From NCBI GenBank assembly GCA_002427745.1, contig DIYF01000012.1, positions 7,315-22,504 of the forward strand: a stretch of 15,190 bases of DNA. Reading direction: 5' to 3'. The stretch is from Roseivirga sp. UBA6061. GTDB taxonomy: Bacteria > Bacteroidota > Bacteroidia > Cytophagales > Cyclobacteriaceae. Under the pieces are notes generated by a model, which was not told the origin of the DNA, searched no databases, and was given only the letters and a program-made list of their open reading frames with translations. The position numbers and the translations under genes were made by a program. Positions 6,666 through 14,482 of the stretch are shown here, one piece after another (the first letter of the stretch is position 1; each line of letters opens with the position of its first letter).

Positions 6666-8384
6666 TCAGCTTTTCTTTTTATCAGCGATGTAACGTTTAA
6701 TCACCTTTTCCAGCAAGGGCAAAGTCAGCGTACCCTGTGAAAGGAGTGCATCATGAAATTCACGGATATCGAAATCGGCCCCAAGCTCCCGGGTGGCTTT
6801 CTGTCGCAGCTCTTTGATTTTCAGCTCACCTATTTTGTAGGAGAGTGCCTGAGCCGGCCAGGTGATATAACGATCTGTTTCTGTCGTACACTCATGGATA
6901 GACAGTGCTGTGTTAGAGGCCAGGTAATCGATTACCTGTTGTCGCTGCCAGCCATAGGCATGAATACCGGTGTCTACCACCAGCCGACAGGCTCTCCACA
7001 TTTCGTAGGTGAGTCTGCCAAAGTCTTCATAAGGTGTTTCGTACATGCCCATTTCTACACCCAGGTATTCTGAATATAATCCCCAGCCTTCTCCATAGGC
7101 AGAGATGTACATATTATTCCTGAATCCGGGTAAGCCTTCCAGTTCTTTCGTGAGGGCTGATTGCAGGTGATGGCCGGGTACGGCTTCATGTAGTGTAAGC
7201 GATGGCATCACATAGAGGGGGCGGCTGGGCAGGTCATAGGTATTTACCCAGTACTCTCCCGGGCGCGTGCTGTTGAGCGGTGCTCCGGAATAGCGTCCTC
7301 CCGTGTATTTAGGGGCCAGGTGAGGTGCTACCGGCTCAACAGTGTAGGGCTGACGGGGTAACCTGGTAAAGAGAGCAGGCAGTTTACCATCTGCCTTTTT
7401 GGACAGATAAGCGGCAAAAGAGAGTAGTTCCCGGGGAGTTTTAGGATAGAACTGAGGATCCGTTCTTAAAAACTCAATAAACTCTCTTCTTGTCCCATCG
7501 AAGCCGGCTTTTCTCATCACCGCTTCCATTTCCTTTTGTATGCGTGCCACCTCTTTCAGCCCCAGCTCATGTATCTCTTTCACGGACATGTCCAGGGTGG
7601 AAAAGTGATTGGCGCGTACCTGGTAATATTCGGCACCATTGGGCCAGTGGGCCGCTCCTATGTTATCGGGTGCGTTGGGTATATACTCATTGTCAAAGAA
7701 GTTTTTGACCAGCTCATAACCGGCCAGCGCACCCAACTCAACGGCCTCCTTGGCTTCTGCCAGTATGCGGGATTTATCGCCTTCAGAGAAGGAGTTGGGA
7801 ATATTCTGAAATGGGGCGTAAAAAGAGCTTTGCCGGTAATCGTCAACCAGATGGGTATTATAGGTGACATCATAACCGTCCAGAATGGCCTTCGGTTGGG
7901 CAATCCCCAGTGAGAGGCCTTTGCGCATCAGGTTGATATGCTGTTGAACGTAATCCGGGAAAGCCCTAAGGTCGCGCATGTAGTTGTCATAATCTTCTAC
8001 ACTGCTAAAGCGATACCTGCGAGGCCTGCTGACGAAGCTCATATGAAAACCGGCATCTACCAGAATAGGATTCAGGTAGCTCTGGTACTTGTAATTGTCT
8101 ACATCTTCCTGAAGCCTGTAAATCATCAGCTCCACACTGATCTGATCGGTAAATTCCATCTCAGAAGTGTGGAGCTTTTGAAGCCGGGCGATCATGCTTT
8201 CTGCAAACTCAGCCCGGTTTTTAAAATCTTGTTCTGTGTACCTTCCTAAAGGGAACTGCTCTCTTTCCTCCTCCGTCAGAAAGCTTTTTTCTTCGATTTC
8301 CGTCAATATGGAATCAAGGCCTGCCCCGGTAGGCTGGCAGGCTGCGAAGAGCCCGAAGGTCAACAGAACAAGTAATATTCTCAT
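6666..8384 (-). CDS. DUF885 family lipoprotein, putative zinc metallopeptidase
   Basis: The 572-residue protein begins with a lipoprotein signal, MRILLVLLTFGLFAAC, with the acylated Cys at 16, so it is probably anchored in a membrane facing the periplasm or outside. The C-terminal half carries the DUF885 hallmarks: LTLHEAVPGHHLQ with His399, Glu400 and His405/406, followed by SAYGEGWGLYSEYLG with Glu432. The HExxxGH arrangement followed by a Glu is typical of a zinc site. The biochemical role of most of this family is not settled, so peptidase activity is an inference. The gene starts 4 bases after the aldehyde dehydrogenase stop and ends 3 bases before the reductase start, which is very tight packing inside a catabolic operon. 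This favours a job in opening peptides that contain proline or hydroxyproline. Confidence 0.88.
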   Translation of the reverse strand: MRILLVLLTFGLFAACQPTGAGLDSILTEIEEKSFLTEEEREQFPLGRYTEQDFKNRAEFAESMIARLQKLHTSEMEFTDQISVELMIYRLQEDVDNYKYQSYLNPILVDAGFHMSFVSRPRRYRFSSVEDYDNYMRDLRAFPDYVQQHINLMRKGLSLGIAQPKAILDGYDVTYNTHLVDDYRQSSFYAPFQNIPNSFSEGDKSRILAEAKEAVELGALAGYELVKNFFDNEYIPNAPDNIGAAHWPNGAEYYQVRANHFSTLDMSVKEIHELGLKEVARIQKEMEAVMRKAGFDGTRREFIEFLRTDPQFYPKTPRELLSFAAYLSKKADGKLPALFTRLPRQPYTVEPVAPHLAPKYTGGRYSGAPLNSTRPGEYWVNTYDLPSRPLYVMPSLTLHEAVPGHHLQSALTKELEGLPGFRNNMYISAYGEGWGLYSEYLGVEMGMYETPYEDFGRLTYEMWRACRLVVDTGIHAYGWQRQQVIDYLASNTALSIHECTTETDRYITWPAQALSYKIGELKIKELRQKATRELGADFDIREFHDALLSQGTLTLPLLEKVIKRYIADKKKS

Positions 8385-8388
8385 GGTT

Positions 8389-9957
8389 TTACGATTTAGT
8401 ACGTTCTCCGTTGACCAGTCGCCAGATGCCCAATGGGTTGTCTCGCTGAAGTTCCGCGGGTAGTAACCTGTCCGGCCAGTTTTGGTAGCTGACAGGTCTC
8501 GTGAAGCGACTAATGGCAGTAGTACCTACAGAAGTGTATTTGGCATTGGTACTAGCGGGATAGGGGCCACCGTGATGCATGGCTGGACAAACTTCCACAC
8601 CGGTAGGAACTCCATTGAAAAGAATACGACCCACTTTCTGTTGCAGGTTTTTTACAACTGTGTCATTTTGGGTCAGGTCGTTTTCTGTAGCTACCAGAGT
8701 GCCAGTGAGTTGTCCCTGAAGGCCGGCTGCTATCAGTTCCATTTCAGCAGCAGAATCACAAACTACCAGGAGTGTAAACGGTCCGAATATTTCTTCATGA
8801 AGCCTGGGGTTTTCAAGAAAGGCACTTGCACTTACGATGGCGGTCAGGGCACGAGCTGTATTACCTTCTGCTTTTTCCGTATTGCCCTCATGTGCAACAC
8901 CGGCTTCGTTAAGTAATGCATCTCTGTGCTGGTAATAGCTTTCCGCAATTTTGGCATTGAGCATAGTGCCGGTAGCACCCGCCAGGCCATCAGCCAGAGA
9001 TTTGCTAAAGGTATCGAGCGCTTCGGATTTTACTCCTACGAGCAGACCCGGATTGGTGCAGAACTGACCTACACCCAGTGTGACAGAGCCAGCGAATGAT
9101 TTCCCCAGACCTTCAGGATCTTCACCCAGTTTTTCCGGCATCAGAAAGGTCGGGTTAATACTTCCCATTTCAGCATAAACCGGAATGGGTTCTTCACGCT
9201 GGTTGGCCAGATCGAAAAGGGCCCTGCCTCCTCTCAGGGAGCCTGTAAAACCTACGGCCTTTACTCCGGGGTGTTTTACGAGCTGTTGACCTACAGGAAT
9301 ACCTCCGTTTACCATGGAGTAGACACCTTCCGGCATCCCTGTTTTAGCTGCAGCTGCCAGAATGGCTTTAGATACCAGCTCGTTGGTGCCCAGATGCGAT
9401 TCATGACCTTTCACAATTACGGGGTTACCGGCTGCCAGTGCAGAAGCGGTATCTCCGCCTGCTGTAGAAAAGGCCAGTGGAAAATTACTGGCTCCGAATA
9501 CAACCACCGGTCCGATAGGAATCTGCATCATGCGCAGATCAGGCTTGGGAACAGGAGCCCTGTCAGGAATGGCCGTGTCAATGATGGCTTCTACCCAGGA
9601 GCCTTCACGTACCAGGCTGGCAAACATCTTCAGCTGGTTGCAGGTTCTGCCGCGCTCACCCTGAATCCTGCCTGCCGGTAGCCCTGACTCTCCACAGGCG
9701 CGCTCTACCAGTTCATCTCCCAGTGCCATGATTTCATCTGCAATGGCGTCCAGAAAATCTGCTTTTGCCTGGTTAGAAATGCTTTGGTAAGCCTGAAAGG
9801 CTGATACCGCTTTGTCTACTGCCTGGTTGATTTCATCAGTGCCAGCAACAGCAAACGACTCTGCAAATGCAGAGCCGTCTACCGGATTGTATGAAAATAA
9901 TGTCTCTTCGCCCTGGCCAGAGGGAGTCGAGCCAATAAAGTTTGTTCCGTTGATCAT
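8389..9957 (-). CDS. Alpha-ketoglutarate semialdehyde (2,5-dioxopentanoate) dehydrogenase
   Basis: This NAD(P)+-dependent aldehyde dehydrogenase is inferred to make alpha-ketoglutarate from its semialdehyde, the last step of trans-4-hydroxyproline catabolism. The 522-residue protein is full length. It shows the ALDH core: FGASNFPLAF with Asn158, VKGH with Lys183, VGFTGS at about 235-240, AEMGSINP with the general base Glu263, and GQFCTNPG with the nucleophile Cys300. The ASNFP, KGHESH and AEMGSINP wording matches the 2,5-dioxovalerate dehydrogenase type rather than betaine- or succinate-semialdehyde enzymes. An AAGGAAAAG ribosome-binding site lies about 6 bases before ATG 9957. The deaminase that would supply its substrate ends 165 bases upstream, and that gap carries a copy of the candidate operator, so the gene may have its own promoter. 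The same enzyme type also serves sugar-acid pathways, but no such genes are here. Confidence 0.9.
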   Translation of the reverse strand: MINGTNFIGSTPSGQGEETLFSYNPVDGSAFAESFAVAGTDEINQAVDKAVSAFQAYQSISNQAKADFLDAIADEIMALGDELVERACGESGLPAGRIQGERGRTCNQLKMFASLVREGSWVEAIIDTAIPDRAPVPKPDLRMMQIPIGPVVVFGASNFPLAFSTAGGDTASALAAGNPVIVKGHESHLGTNELVSKAILAAAAKTGMPEGVYSMVNGGIPVGQQLVKHPGVKAVGFTGSLRGGRALFDLANQREEPIPVYAEMGSINPTFLMPEKLGEDPEGLGKSFAGSVTLGVGQFCTNPGLLVGVKSEALDTFSKSLADGLAGATGTMLNAKIAESYYQHRDALLNEAGVAHEGNTEKAEGNTARALTAIVSASAFLENPRLHEEIFGPFTLLVVCDSAAEMELIAAGLQGQLTGTLVATENDLTQNDTVVKNLQQKVGRILFNGVPTGVEVCPAMHHGGPYPASTNAKYTSVGTTAISRFTRPVSYQNWPDRLLPAELQRDNPLGIWRLVNGERTKS

Positions 9958-10011
9958 ATGTTCTTTTCCTTATCTCTTTTCAGGGTGTTAATCCCATCGT
10001 CAATCATTTTT

Positions 10012-10019
10012 GAAACTTA
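10012..10019 (-). promoter_or_regulatory. Possible -7 box for the aldehyde dehydrogenase gene
   Basis: The minus strand reads TAAGTTTC, one base off the Bacteroidota TAnnTTTG -7 consensus, 54 bases upstream of the aldehyde dehydrogenase ATG. It lies 33 bases downstream of the candidate operator at 10053-10060. No convincing -33 element was seen, so this is weak. Confidence 0.2.
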
Positions 10020-10052
10020 ATTACGCCCCGTTTCTAAAGGGTGGTGAGTTAA

Positions 10053-10060
10053 TCATATCA
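10053..10060. promoter_or_regulatory. Candidate regulator-binding site, TCATATCA copy C
   Basis: The plus strand reads AGTTAATCATATCAGAA around this octamer. It shares TTAA(A)TCATATCA with the site next to the AraC start codon and lies about 95-103 bases upstream of the aldehyde dehydrogenase start, in the only sizeable gap between the deaminase and aldehyde dehydrogenase genes. Binding by the AraC protein is an inference. Confidence 0.4.
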
Positions 10061-10122
10061 GAACTCCCTTCGGGGAATCAAAGGGCGAAATCAGCCTTTA
10101 CTGATACCTCTTATAACTCAGA

Positions 10123-11037
10123 CTAAAGATTCAGATAGTCTGGTAGCTCAGGCCTGTTTTTCAGACCCGTTTCGATGATATTGACTACCCTTGCTCTTTC
10201 TTCTCCCATCAGTGGCAGGCGAGGAGCCCGTACGTTTTCAGTACCAATTTCGGTATACACTTCTGCCAGCTTGATATTCTGAACCAGTTTGGCATTGATA
10301 TCCAACTCCAGCAAAGGCAGGAACCATCGGTATATTTTCAAAGCTTCTTCATATCTACCGGCTTTGTGCAGGCGATAGATAGCCACAGTTTCTTCAGGGA
10401 AGGCACAAACCAGTCCGGCTACCCAGCCATTGGCTCCCATGAAGATGCTTTCCAGTGCCAGTGTGTCCACTCCGGAAAGAATACTGAAGCGATCACCAAA
10501 GCGATTCTTCATACGCGTAATGTTTGATATATCCCGCGTAGATTCTTTTACTGCCTGAATGTTTTCGCATTCGCTCAGCTGCTCGAACATGTCAAGCGTC
10601 ACTTCAATTTTATAGTCAACCGGGTTGTTGTACACCATGATGGGCAAATCCGTAGAATTGGCCACGGCCTTGTAGTAAGTTACTGTTTCATGGTCGTCAG
10701 CTTTGTAGCGCATAGGAGGCAACATCATCAGGCCGCTTGCTCCGTTTTTCTTTGCCTTTTCTGCTGCCAGAATCGCTCCTTTGGTAGTTTGTTCGGCAAT
10801 ATTCATGACTACAGGTACCTTACCTTCCACCATAGAGACAGTGGCTTTGACCAACTCGTCTTTTTCATCCTCCATCAGAGAACTGGCTTCTCCCAGGGTA
10901 CCTCCCAGAATAATGCCGTCAACACCTGCCTCTAGTTGTGCTTTGATGTTGGTTTCAAACATGGCCAGATCCAACTGGTCATCTGCTGTAAATTTGGTAG
11001 TGACCGCAGGGTACACTCCTTCCCAGGCTACTTTCAT
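10123..11037 (-). CDS. lhpC: 1-pyrroline-4-hydroxy-2-carboxylate deaminase (DHDPS/NAL aldolase family)
   Basis: This class I aldolase-fold lyase is inferred to deaminate and dehydrate 1-pyrroline-4-hydroxy-2-carboxylate to alpha-ketoglutarate semialdehyde in the cytoplasm. The 304-residue protein has the family landmarks: WEGVYPAVTTKF at residues 5-16, GGTLGE at 45-50 (the GTTGE site), IMVYNNP with Tyr136, and QAVKEST with the Schiff-base Lys164. Dihydrodipicolinate synthase and 2-keto-3-deoxy-sugar aldolases share this fold, and sequence reading alone does not separate them. Position next to the semialdehyde dehydrogenase and in a cluster with epimerase and D-hydroxyproline dehydrogenase makes the deaminase the best call. 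It is the first gene of the minus-strand locus, with the AraC regulator divergent 205 bases away. The leader before ATG 11037 is A-rich (AAAAAAGAAACC). Confidence 0.88.
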   Translation of the reverse strand: MKVAWEGVYPAVTTKFTADDQLDLAMFETNIKAQLEAGVDGIILGGTLGEASSLMEDEKDELVKATVSMVEGKVPVVMNIAEQTTKGAILAAEKAKKNGASGLMMLPPMRYKADDHETVTYYKAVANSTDLPIMVYNNPVDYKIEVTLDMFEQLSECENIQAVKESTRDISNITRMKNRFGDRFSILSGVDTLALESIFMGANGWVAGLVCAFPEETVAIYRLHKAGRYEEALKIYRWFLPLLELDINAKLVQNIKLAEVYTEIGTENVRAPRLPLMGEERARVVNIIETGLKNRPELPDYLNL

Positions 11038-11133
11038 GGTTTCTTTTTTGATTCAATGTTTCTGTCGGTTGACCAGAATTAGTTGCTGATTTGCCGCCCT
11101 GAAACATGAGCTGTTCTTTTGCTTTTGTCTTAA

Positions 11134-11141
11134 CAAAGGTA
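11134..11141 (-). promoter_or_regulatory. Bacteroidota-type -7 box for the deaminase operon
   Basis: The minus strand reads TACCTTTG, a full match to the TAnnTTTG -7 consensus of Bacteroidota primary sigma factor promoters. It lies about 97 bases upstream of the deaminase ATG, giving a leader of roughly 90 bases. An ATTG lies upstream but the spacing is shorter than usual, so no -33 element is claimed. The operator copy at 11184-11191 sits about 43 bases upstream of this box, where an activator might bind. Confidence 0.45.
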
Positions 11142-11183
11142 TTGGGCCTCATTAGCAATTTCATTTCGAATTTTTACTAAAAC

Positions 11184-11242
11184 TGATATGATTTTAACAT
11201 ATTTACTTCTACTGAATGACTTTATCAGATTAAATCATATCA
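11184..11242. promoter_or_regulatory. Spaced inverted repeat, candidate AraC operator (copies A and B)
   Basis: TGATATGATTTTAA starting at 11184 is mirrored by TTAAATCATATCA ending at 11242. The octamers TGATATGA (11184-11191) and TCATATCA (11235-11242) are exact inverted copies with 43 bases between them, and the flanking A/T bases also mirror. Copy B directly touches the regulator's start codon, so protein bound there could block its own synthesis. Copy A lies upstream of the -7 box of the divergent deaminase gene. Binding by the adjacent AraC protein is inferred. Confidence 0.55.
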
Positions 11243-12103
11243 ATGAAGGCGCTTCCCTTTAAAATTCCCAAGACAGAACAGAACTCCTTTCACGTGCAGA
11301 TAGATCAAGAGCCTTATTTCTACGACACCCTGCATCAACATCCTGAAATTCAGCTAACCCTGATTCTGGAGAGTTCGGGGAGTCTGATTTATGGAGATTA
11401 CCTGGGTTCGTTTGCAACGGGGGATATCTTTGTCATTGGTCCCAATGCCCCCCATGTATTCAGAAACGACCCTGAATACTATGAGAATGAAAACCTGAGT
11501 GCCAGGGCTATGACCATGTTTTTCGATCAGCATACTTTTGGAAAAACTTTTTTGGAATTGCCCGAAGCACATGGTCTGTCGAATTTTATGGTAGCCGCAG
11601 AACGGGGTATGCAGGTCAAGTCAGAACAGACAGCTGAAATGTCCGGGATGATTCGGGAGGTGTTTGAAGAAGAGGGTTTAGGGAGAATTATTCTGTTGCT
11701 ACAAATTCTGAATAATCTGTCGAGACCAGAATGTTATGACTTTTTGACCAGTCAGTTGCAGGTAAAAAGACTCAATGAAGCAGAAGGTCAGCGACTGAAT
11801 GACATTTTCCGCTTTACCATGCAGGAGTATACGAGACCCATCAGGTTGGATGAGGTGGCGTCTATCGCCAATATGAGCCCTTCGGCTTTTTGCCGCTATT
11901 TCAAACAACATACGCGGAAAACTTACCTGGATTTTCTCAACGAATACAGAATTGGCCAGGCGTGTAAGCTGCTTACCAACCGGGATAAACCGGTTTCCCA
12001 GGTTTGCTATGACGCTGGCTTCAACAACCTCTCGAACTTTAATCGCAAGTTTAAGGAGATTACCGGAAAGACGCCTAAAGCTTACAGTTTGGGGGTAAGG
12101 TGA
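11243..12103 (+). CDS. AraC-family transcriptional regulator, probable hydroxyproline regulon regulator
   Basis: The 286-residue protein has a cupin-like N-terminal sensing domain (about residues 20-110; HQHPE with His31, His33 and Glu35, then NAPH with His71), a linker, and a C-terminal AraC DNA-binding domain (about 185-285). Two helix-turn-helix units are visible: LDEVASIANMSPSAFCRYFK and VSQVCYDAGFNNLSNFNRKF, followed by the family's GKTPKAY end. It is divergent from the first catabolic gene, the usual place for a local regulator. The effector is unknown; hydroxyproline or a pathway intermediate is the natural guess. The start codon abuts TCATATCA, so there is no Shine-Dalgarno sequence at the usual place. 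The next gene on the right is convergent and ends 98 bases after this stop; no clear terminator hairpin with a T run is seen between them. Confidence 0.93.
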   Translation: MKALPFKIPKTEQNSFHVQIDQEPYFYDTLHQHPEIQLTLILESSGSLIYGDYLGSFATGDIFVIGPNAPHVFRNDPEYYENENLSARAMTMFFDQHTFGKTFLELPEAHGLSNFMVAAERGMQVKSEQTAEMSGMIREVFEEEGLGRIILLLQILNNLSRPECYDFLTSQLQVKRLNEAEGQRLNDIFRFTMQEYTRPIRLDEVASIANMSPSAFCRYFKQHTRKTYLDFLNEYRIGQACKLLTNRDKPVSQVCYDAGFNNLSNFNRKFKEITGKTPKAYSLGVR

Positions 12104-12201
12104 GGTTGTTACAACGAGTTTCAGGTTTTCATGACTTATGAAGCAAGCTTTACGGACAGAGTCCTGGTGTTCATTGTAAGTAACCGATTCAGTGAGTCCG
12201 T

Positions 12202-12561
12202 CTAAATCAATCCAAACCAGATAATGAGTGTACCTGCCAGACAAAGACCAATGGTCAGCCACTGATCAAAACTGCCTTTAAGGCTTTGTGTTTTCTGAAT
12301 TCTTCTGATGAGAACGAGGATGTTTCGGGTACCCATGACCATTAAAATCACAAAAAATATTGCCAGGTCGTATGGCGCAACTGACCAATCAAAGAGGTAT
12401 AAGGTTTCAATAATCCAGAAAGCTGTAATCAGAATAAAGGTATCGGTCACAAACATGCCTGCATGCCTGAACCCTTCGTTTCTTATAGCGACAATCCACA
12501 TAAAGGCTCTTGTGATAAATACAAGGCTTATGAAAATGTAAATCAGAAATTCTGAATCCAT
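12202..12561 (-). CDS. Small membrane protein of unknown function
   Basis: I do not recognise this 119-residue protein. It shows four hydrophobic stretches that fit membrane helices, at about residues 5-26, 34-54, 60-84 and 98-118. Charged loops lie between them (RNEGFRH after the first, RRIQKTQSLKG before the last). It has no signal peptide and no conserved catalytic motif that I can see. ATG 12561 follows the amidase stop by 30 bases on the same strand, so the two may be cotranscribed; the start has no strong Shine-Dalgarno sequence. It is too short for a typical solute transporter, though a homo-oligomeric carrier or an accessory protein cannot be ruled out. Confidence 0.7.
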   Translation of the reverse strand: MDSEFLIYIFISLVFITRAFMWIVAIRNEGFRHAGMFVTDTFILITAFWIIETLYLFDWSVAPYDLAIFFVILMVMGTRNILVLIRRIQKTQSLKGSFDQWLTIGLCLAGTLIIWFGLI

Positions 12562-12591
12562 GCTTAATTATGCTCAAACAGGTTGTCTGTC

Positions 12592-14139
12592 TCAATCTTT
12601 CCACTCTAACTCCCCAAACCCTTCCGGAGCTTTTCTGTGCAATGTGACCTGCTCGTAGCTGTAGATCAGTTTGATCAGGGTGGGTTCGTCAAACATGCGG
12701 CCCAGAAACTGAATGCCAGCGGGTAGATTACCTGAGGAATAGCCCATGGGCACGGTAAAAGCGGGCTGGCCGGTATGGGGAGAAATGATTTGACTATTGT
12801 CCCCTTTGTAACCGGAAAAGTCTCCGATTTTCGCAGGCGGGTTGTTCCAGGTCGGGTAGATCAGAGCGTCCACTTCATTTTCATCCATGGCGATATGGAC
12901 AGCATCCCGGAAAGCAATACGATGCGCATCATTAAATGCATCCTGACAGGCAATACCATCAGCCGAAGGGTCGCCTGCTATTCCCTGAAAGTACCTGAGG
13001 TTATTCTCTATATAATCTGAGTATTTGCCGGTGGCGACCAATTCATCCAGTGTTTTAACTGGAGCCTTATCTCCCAAAGAAGCCAGGTAGTTTTCCAGGT
13101 CTGTCCGAAACATAGGGCACCACTGGTTCTGCCTCAGTGAATCGAAATCCTGAATTTCTACTTCTACCACAGAAGCTCCGGCTTTTTCCATATCGGCTAC
13201 CGCCTGATTGAATAGCGCCAGAATTTCGTCAGAAGGCTCACCTATTTCGGTCAAAGCTTTTACAACCCCGATGCGGGCTCCTTTCAGACCGTCTTTTTGC
13301 AGGTACTGTGTGTAGTTTTCCGGTATCTGGCCTTTTGCATGAATTGTCAGGGGGTCAGCCGGGTCGTAGCCTGCAATGACCTCAAATACTCTGACAGCAT
13401 CTTCTACTGTTCTGCCCATCGGTCCACCGATGTCATTTCTTAAGTACAGCGGAATGATACCATCCCGACTGGTGAGCCCGAGGGTAGAGCGCAGGCCCAC
13501 CAGTGCATTGTGGCTGGACGGCCCCCGAATGGAGTTACCTGTATCAGTGCCTAACCCGATGGTGCCCAGGTTAGCGGCTACAGCTGCTGCAGTACCTCCG
13601 CTCGAGCCTGCCGTGGTATGCTCCAGGTTGTAGGGGTTCTTCGTTTCTCCGGCTATAGAACTGATGGAAACCATAGGACTAAAAGCCCATTCTGCCATAT
13701 TCGATTTGGCCAGCACAATGGCTCCGGCTTCCCTGATTTTTCTTACCTGAAAGGCATCGTCTGGAGGCAAAGAACCCTTCATGGCCAGGGAGCCTCCGGC
13801 AGTCTGCAGGTCGTACGTGTCATAATTGTCTTTCACAATCATTGGCACACAATGGAGCTTTCTTAGCTGTCCTGACTCTTTAAATTCCTGATCCAGTGCT
13901 TTAGCTTTTTTAAGGGCATTGGCATTGATCACCACTAGTGAATTCATACCGGTAGACTGATCATAAGCTTCAATGCGATCCAGGTACTTCTGAACGAGTT
14001 CTTCGCAAGAGCATGATCCGCTTTCCAGTGCCTGATGGATTTGGGCAATGGTAAGCTCTTCAATTTTAATTTCTTCTTTTGGTGCACACTGACCAAACAG
14101 GAGCAGGCCGATGAAAAGTAAGGAGAATCGGGTTTTCAT
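12592..14139 (-). CDS. Amidase signature family enzyme with N-terminal signal sequence (probable lipoprotein)
   Basis: This is an amide hydrolase with the Ser-cisSer-Lys triad. The catalytic residues are visible: Lys103 in PMIVKDNYDT, Ser179 in TTAGSSGGTAAAV, and nucleophile Ser203 in GTDTGNSIRGPSSHN. The 24-residue spacing of the two serines is the family standard. I chose ATG 14139 because it gives MKTRFSLLFIGLLLFGQC followed by APKEE, a signal sequence with a candidate lipid-modified Cys18. The Gln before that Cys is not a canonical lipobox residue. The ORF can start 21 codons earlier at 14202, which would bury the signal. The length (515 residues) fits exported amidases of Bacteroidota. 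It is not a GatA, given the export signal and the lack of gatB or gatC nearby. The substrate is unknown; peptide amides or aryl-amides are possible. It is divergent from the TonB-dependent receptor gene. Confidence 0.9.
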   Translation of the reverse strand: MKTRFSLLFIGLLLFGQCAPKEEIKIEELTIAQIHQALESGSCSCEELVQKYLDRIEAYDQSTGMNSLVVINANALKKAKALDQEFKESGQLRKLHCVPMIVKDNYDTYDLQTAGGSLAMKGSLPPDDAFQVRKIREAGAIVLAKSNMAEWAFSPMVSISSIAGETKNPYNLEHTTAGSSGGTAAAVAANLGTIGLGTDTGNSIRGPSSHNALVGLRSTLGLTSRDGIIPLYLRNDIGGPMGRTVEDAVRVFEVIAGYDPADPLTIHAKGQIPENYTQYLQKDGLKGARIGVVKALTEIGEPSDEILALFNQAVADMEKAGASVVEVEIQDFDSLRQNQWCPMFRTDLENYLASLGDKAPVKTLDELVATGKYSDYIENNLRYFQGIAGDPSADGIACQDAFNDAHRIAFRDAVHIAMDENEVDALIYPTWNNPPAKIGDFSGYKGDNSQIISPHTGQPAFTVPMGYSSGNLPAGIQFLGRMFDEPTLIKLIYSYEQVTLHRKAPEGFGELEWKD

Positions 14140-14482
14140 AGTCAGGAGGGGCTTACACCGGAAATTCGTGAGATTGGCATCAAAAAGCAACTGCCTCATC
14201 AAATTGGATTTTTATTGTGGGCCGCTTTTTAGCTCTTAGGCTATGTCCTTCATTACAAATGATTTACAAACAAACTCCGGACATAATTCTCTACTGCCAC
14301 CTCCATTTATGGTCTCAGAGTAGACAAACTGTAGCCAGCGCGATCAATTCCTCGGCTTTGAGCAGGTCAGTATTCAAATAGAGATTAGTTTCCTCTTTGT
14401 GAAATCATGTGCCTGCTTGCGAACTCACCTTTGAAGGAATTCAGGGCGCTAAGTCACACTTCATCCATCAGATAAATTACCT
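14140..14482. other. Divergent intergenic region between amidase and TonB-dependent receptor
   Basis: These 343 bases must carry the promoters of both flanking genes. I see no RNA gene, no long inverted repeat, no copy of the TCATATCA motif and no full TAnnTTTG box on either strand. CACCTTTG about 50 bases before the receptor ATG matches only partly. Confidence 0.6.

Noticed and set aside
10061..10110. Hairpin around TTCCCCGAAGGGAG after the deaminase gene
   Set aside because: The stem is 5 pairs at most, with no T run, so it is not a convincing terminator or riboswitch.
12104..12201. Possible terminator between the convergent AraC and small membrane protein genes
   Set aside because: ACGGAC/GTCCGT and GGAC-AGA-GTCC pairings are short and have no following T run.
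11699..12262. Minus-strand ORF of 187 codons
   Set aside because: It is antisense to the C-terminal half of the AraC gene and overlaps the end of the small membrane protein gene, and it shows no recognisable domain.
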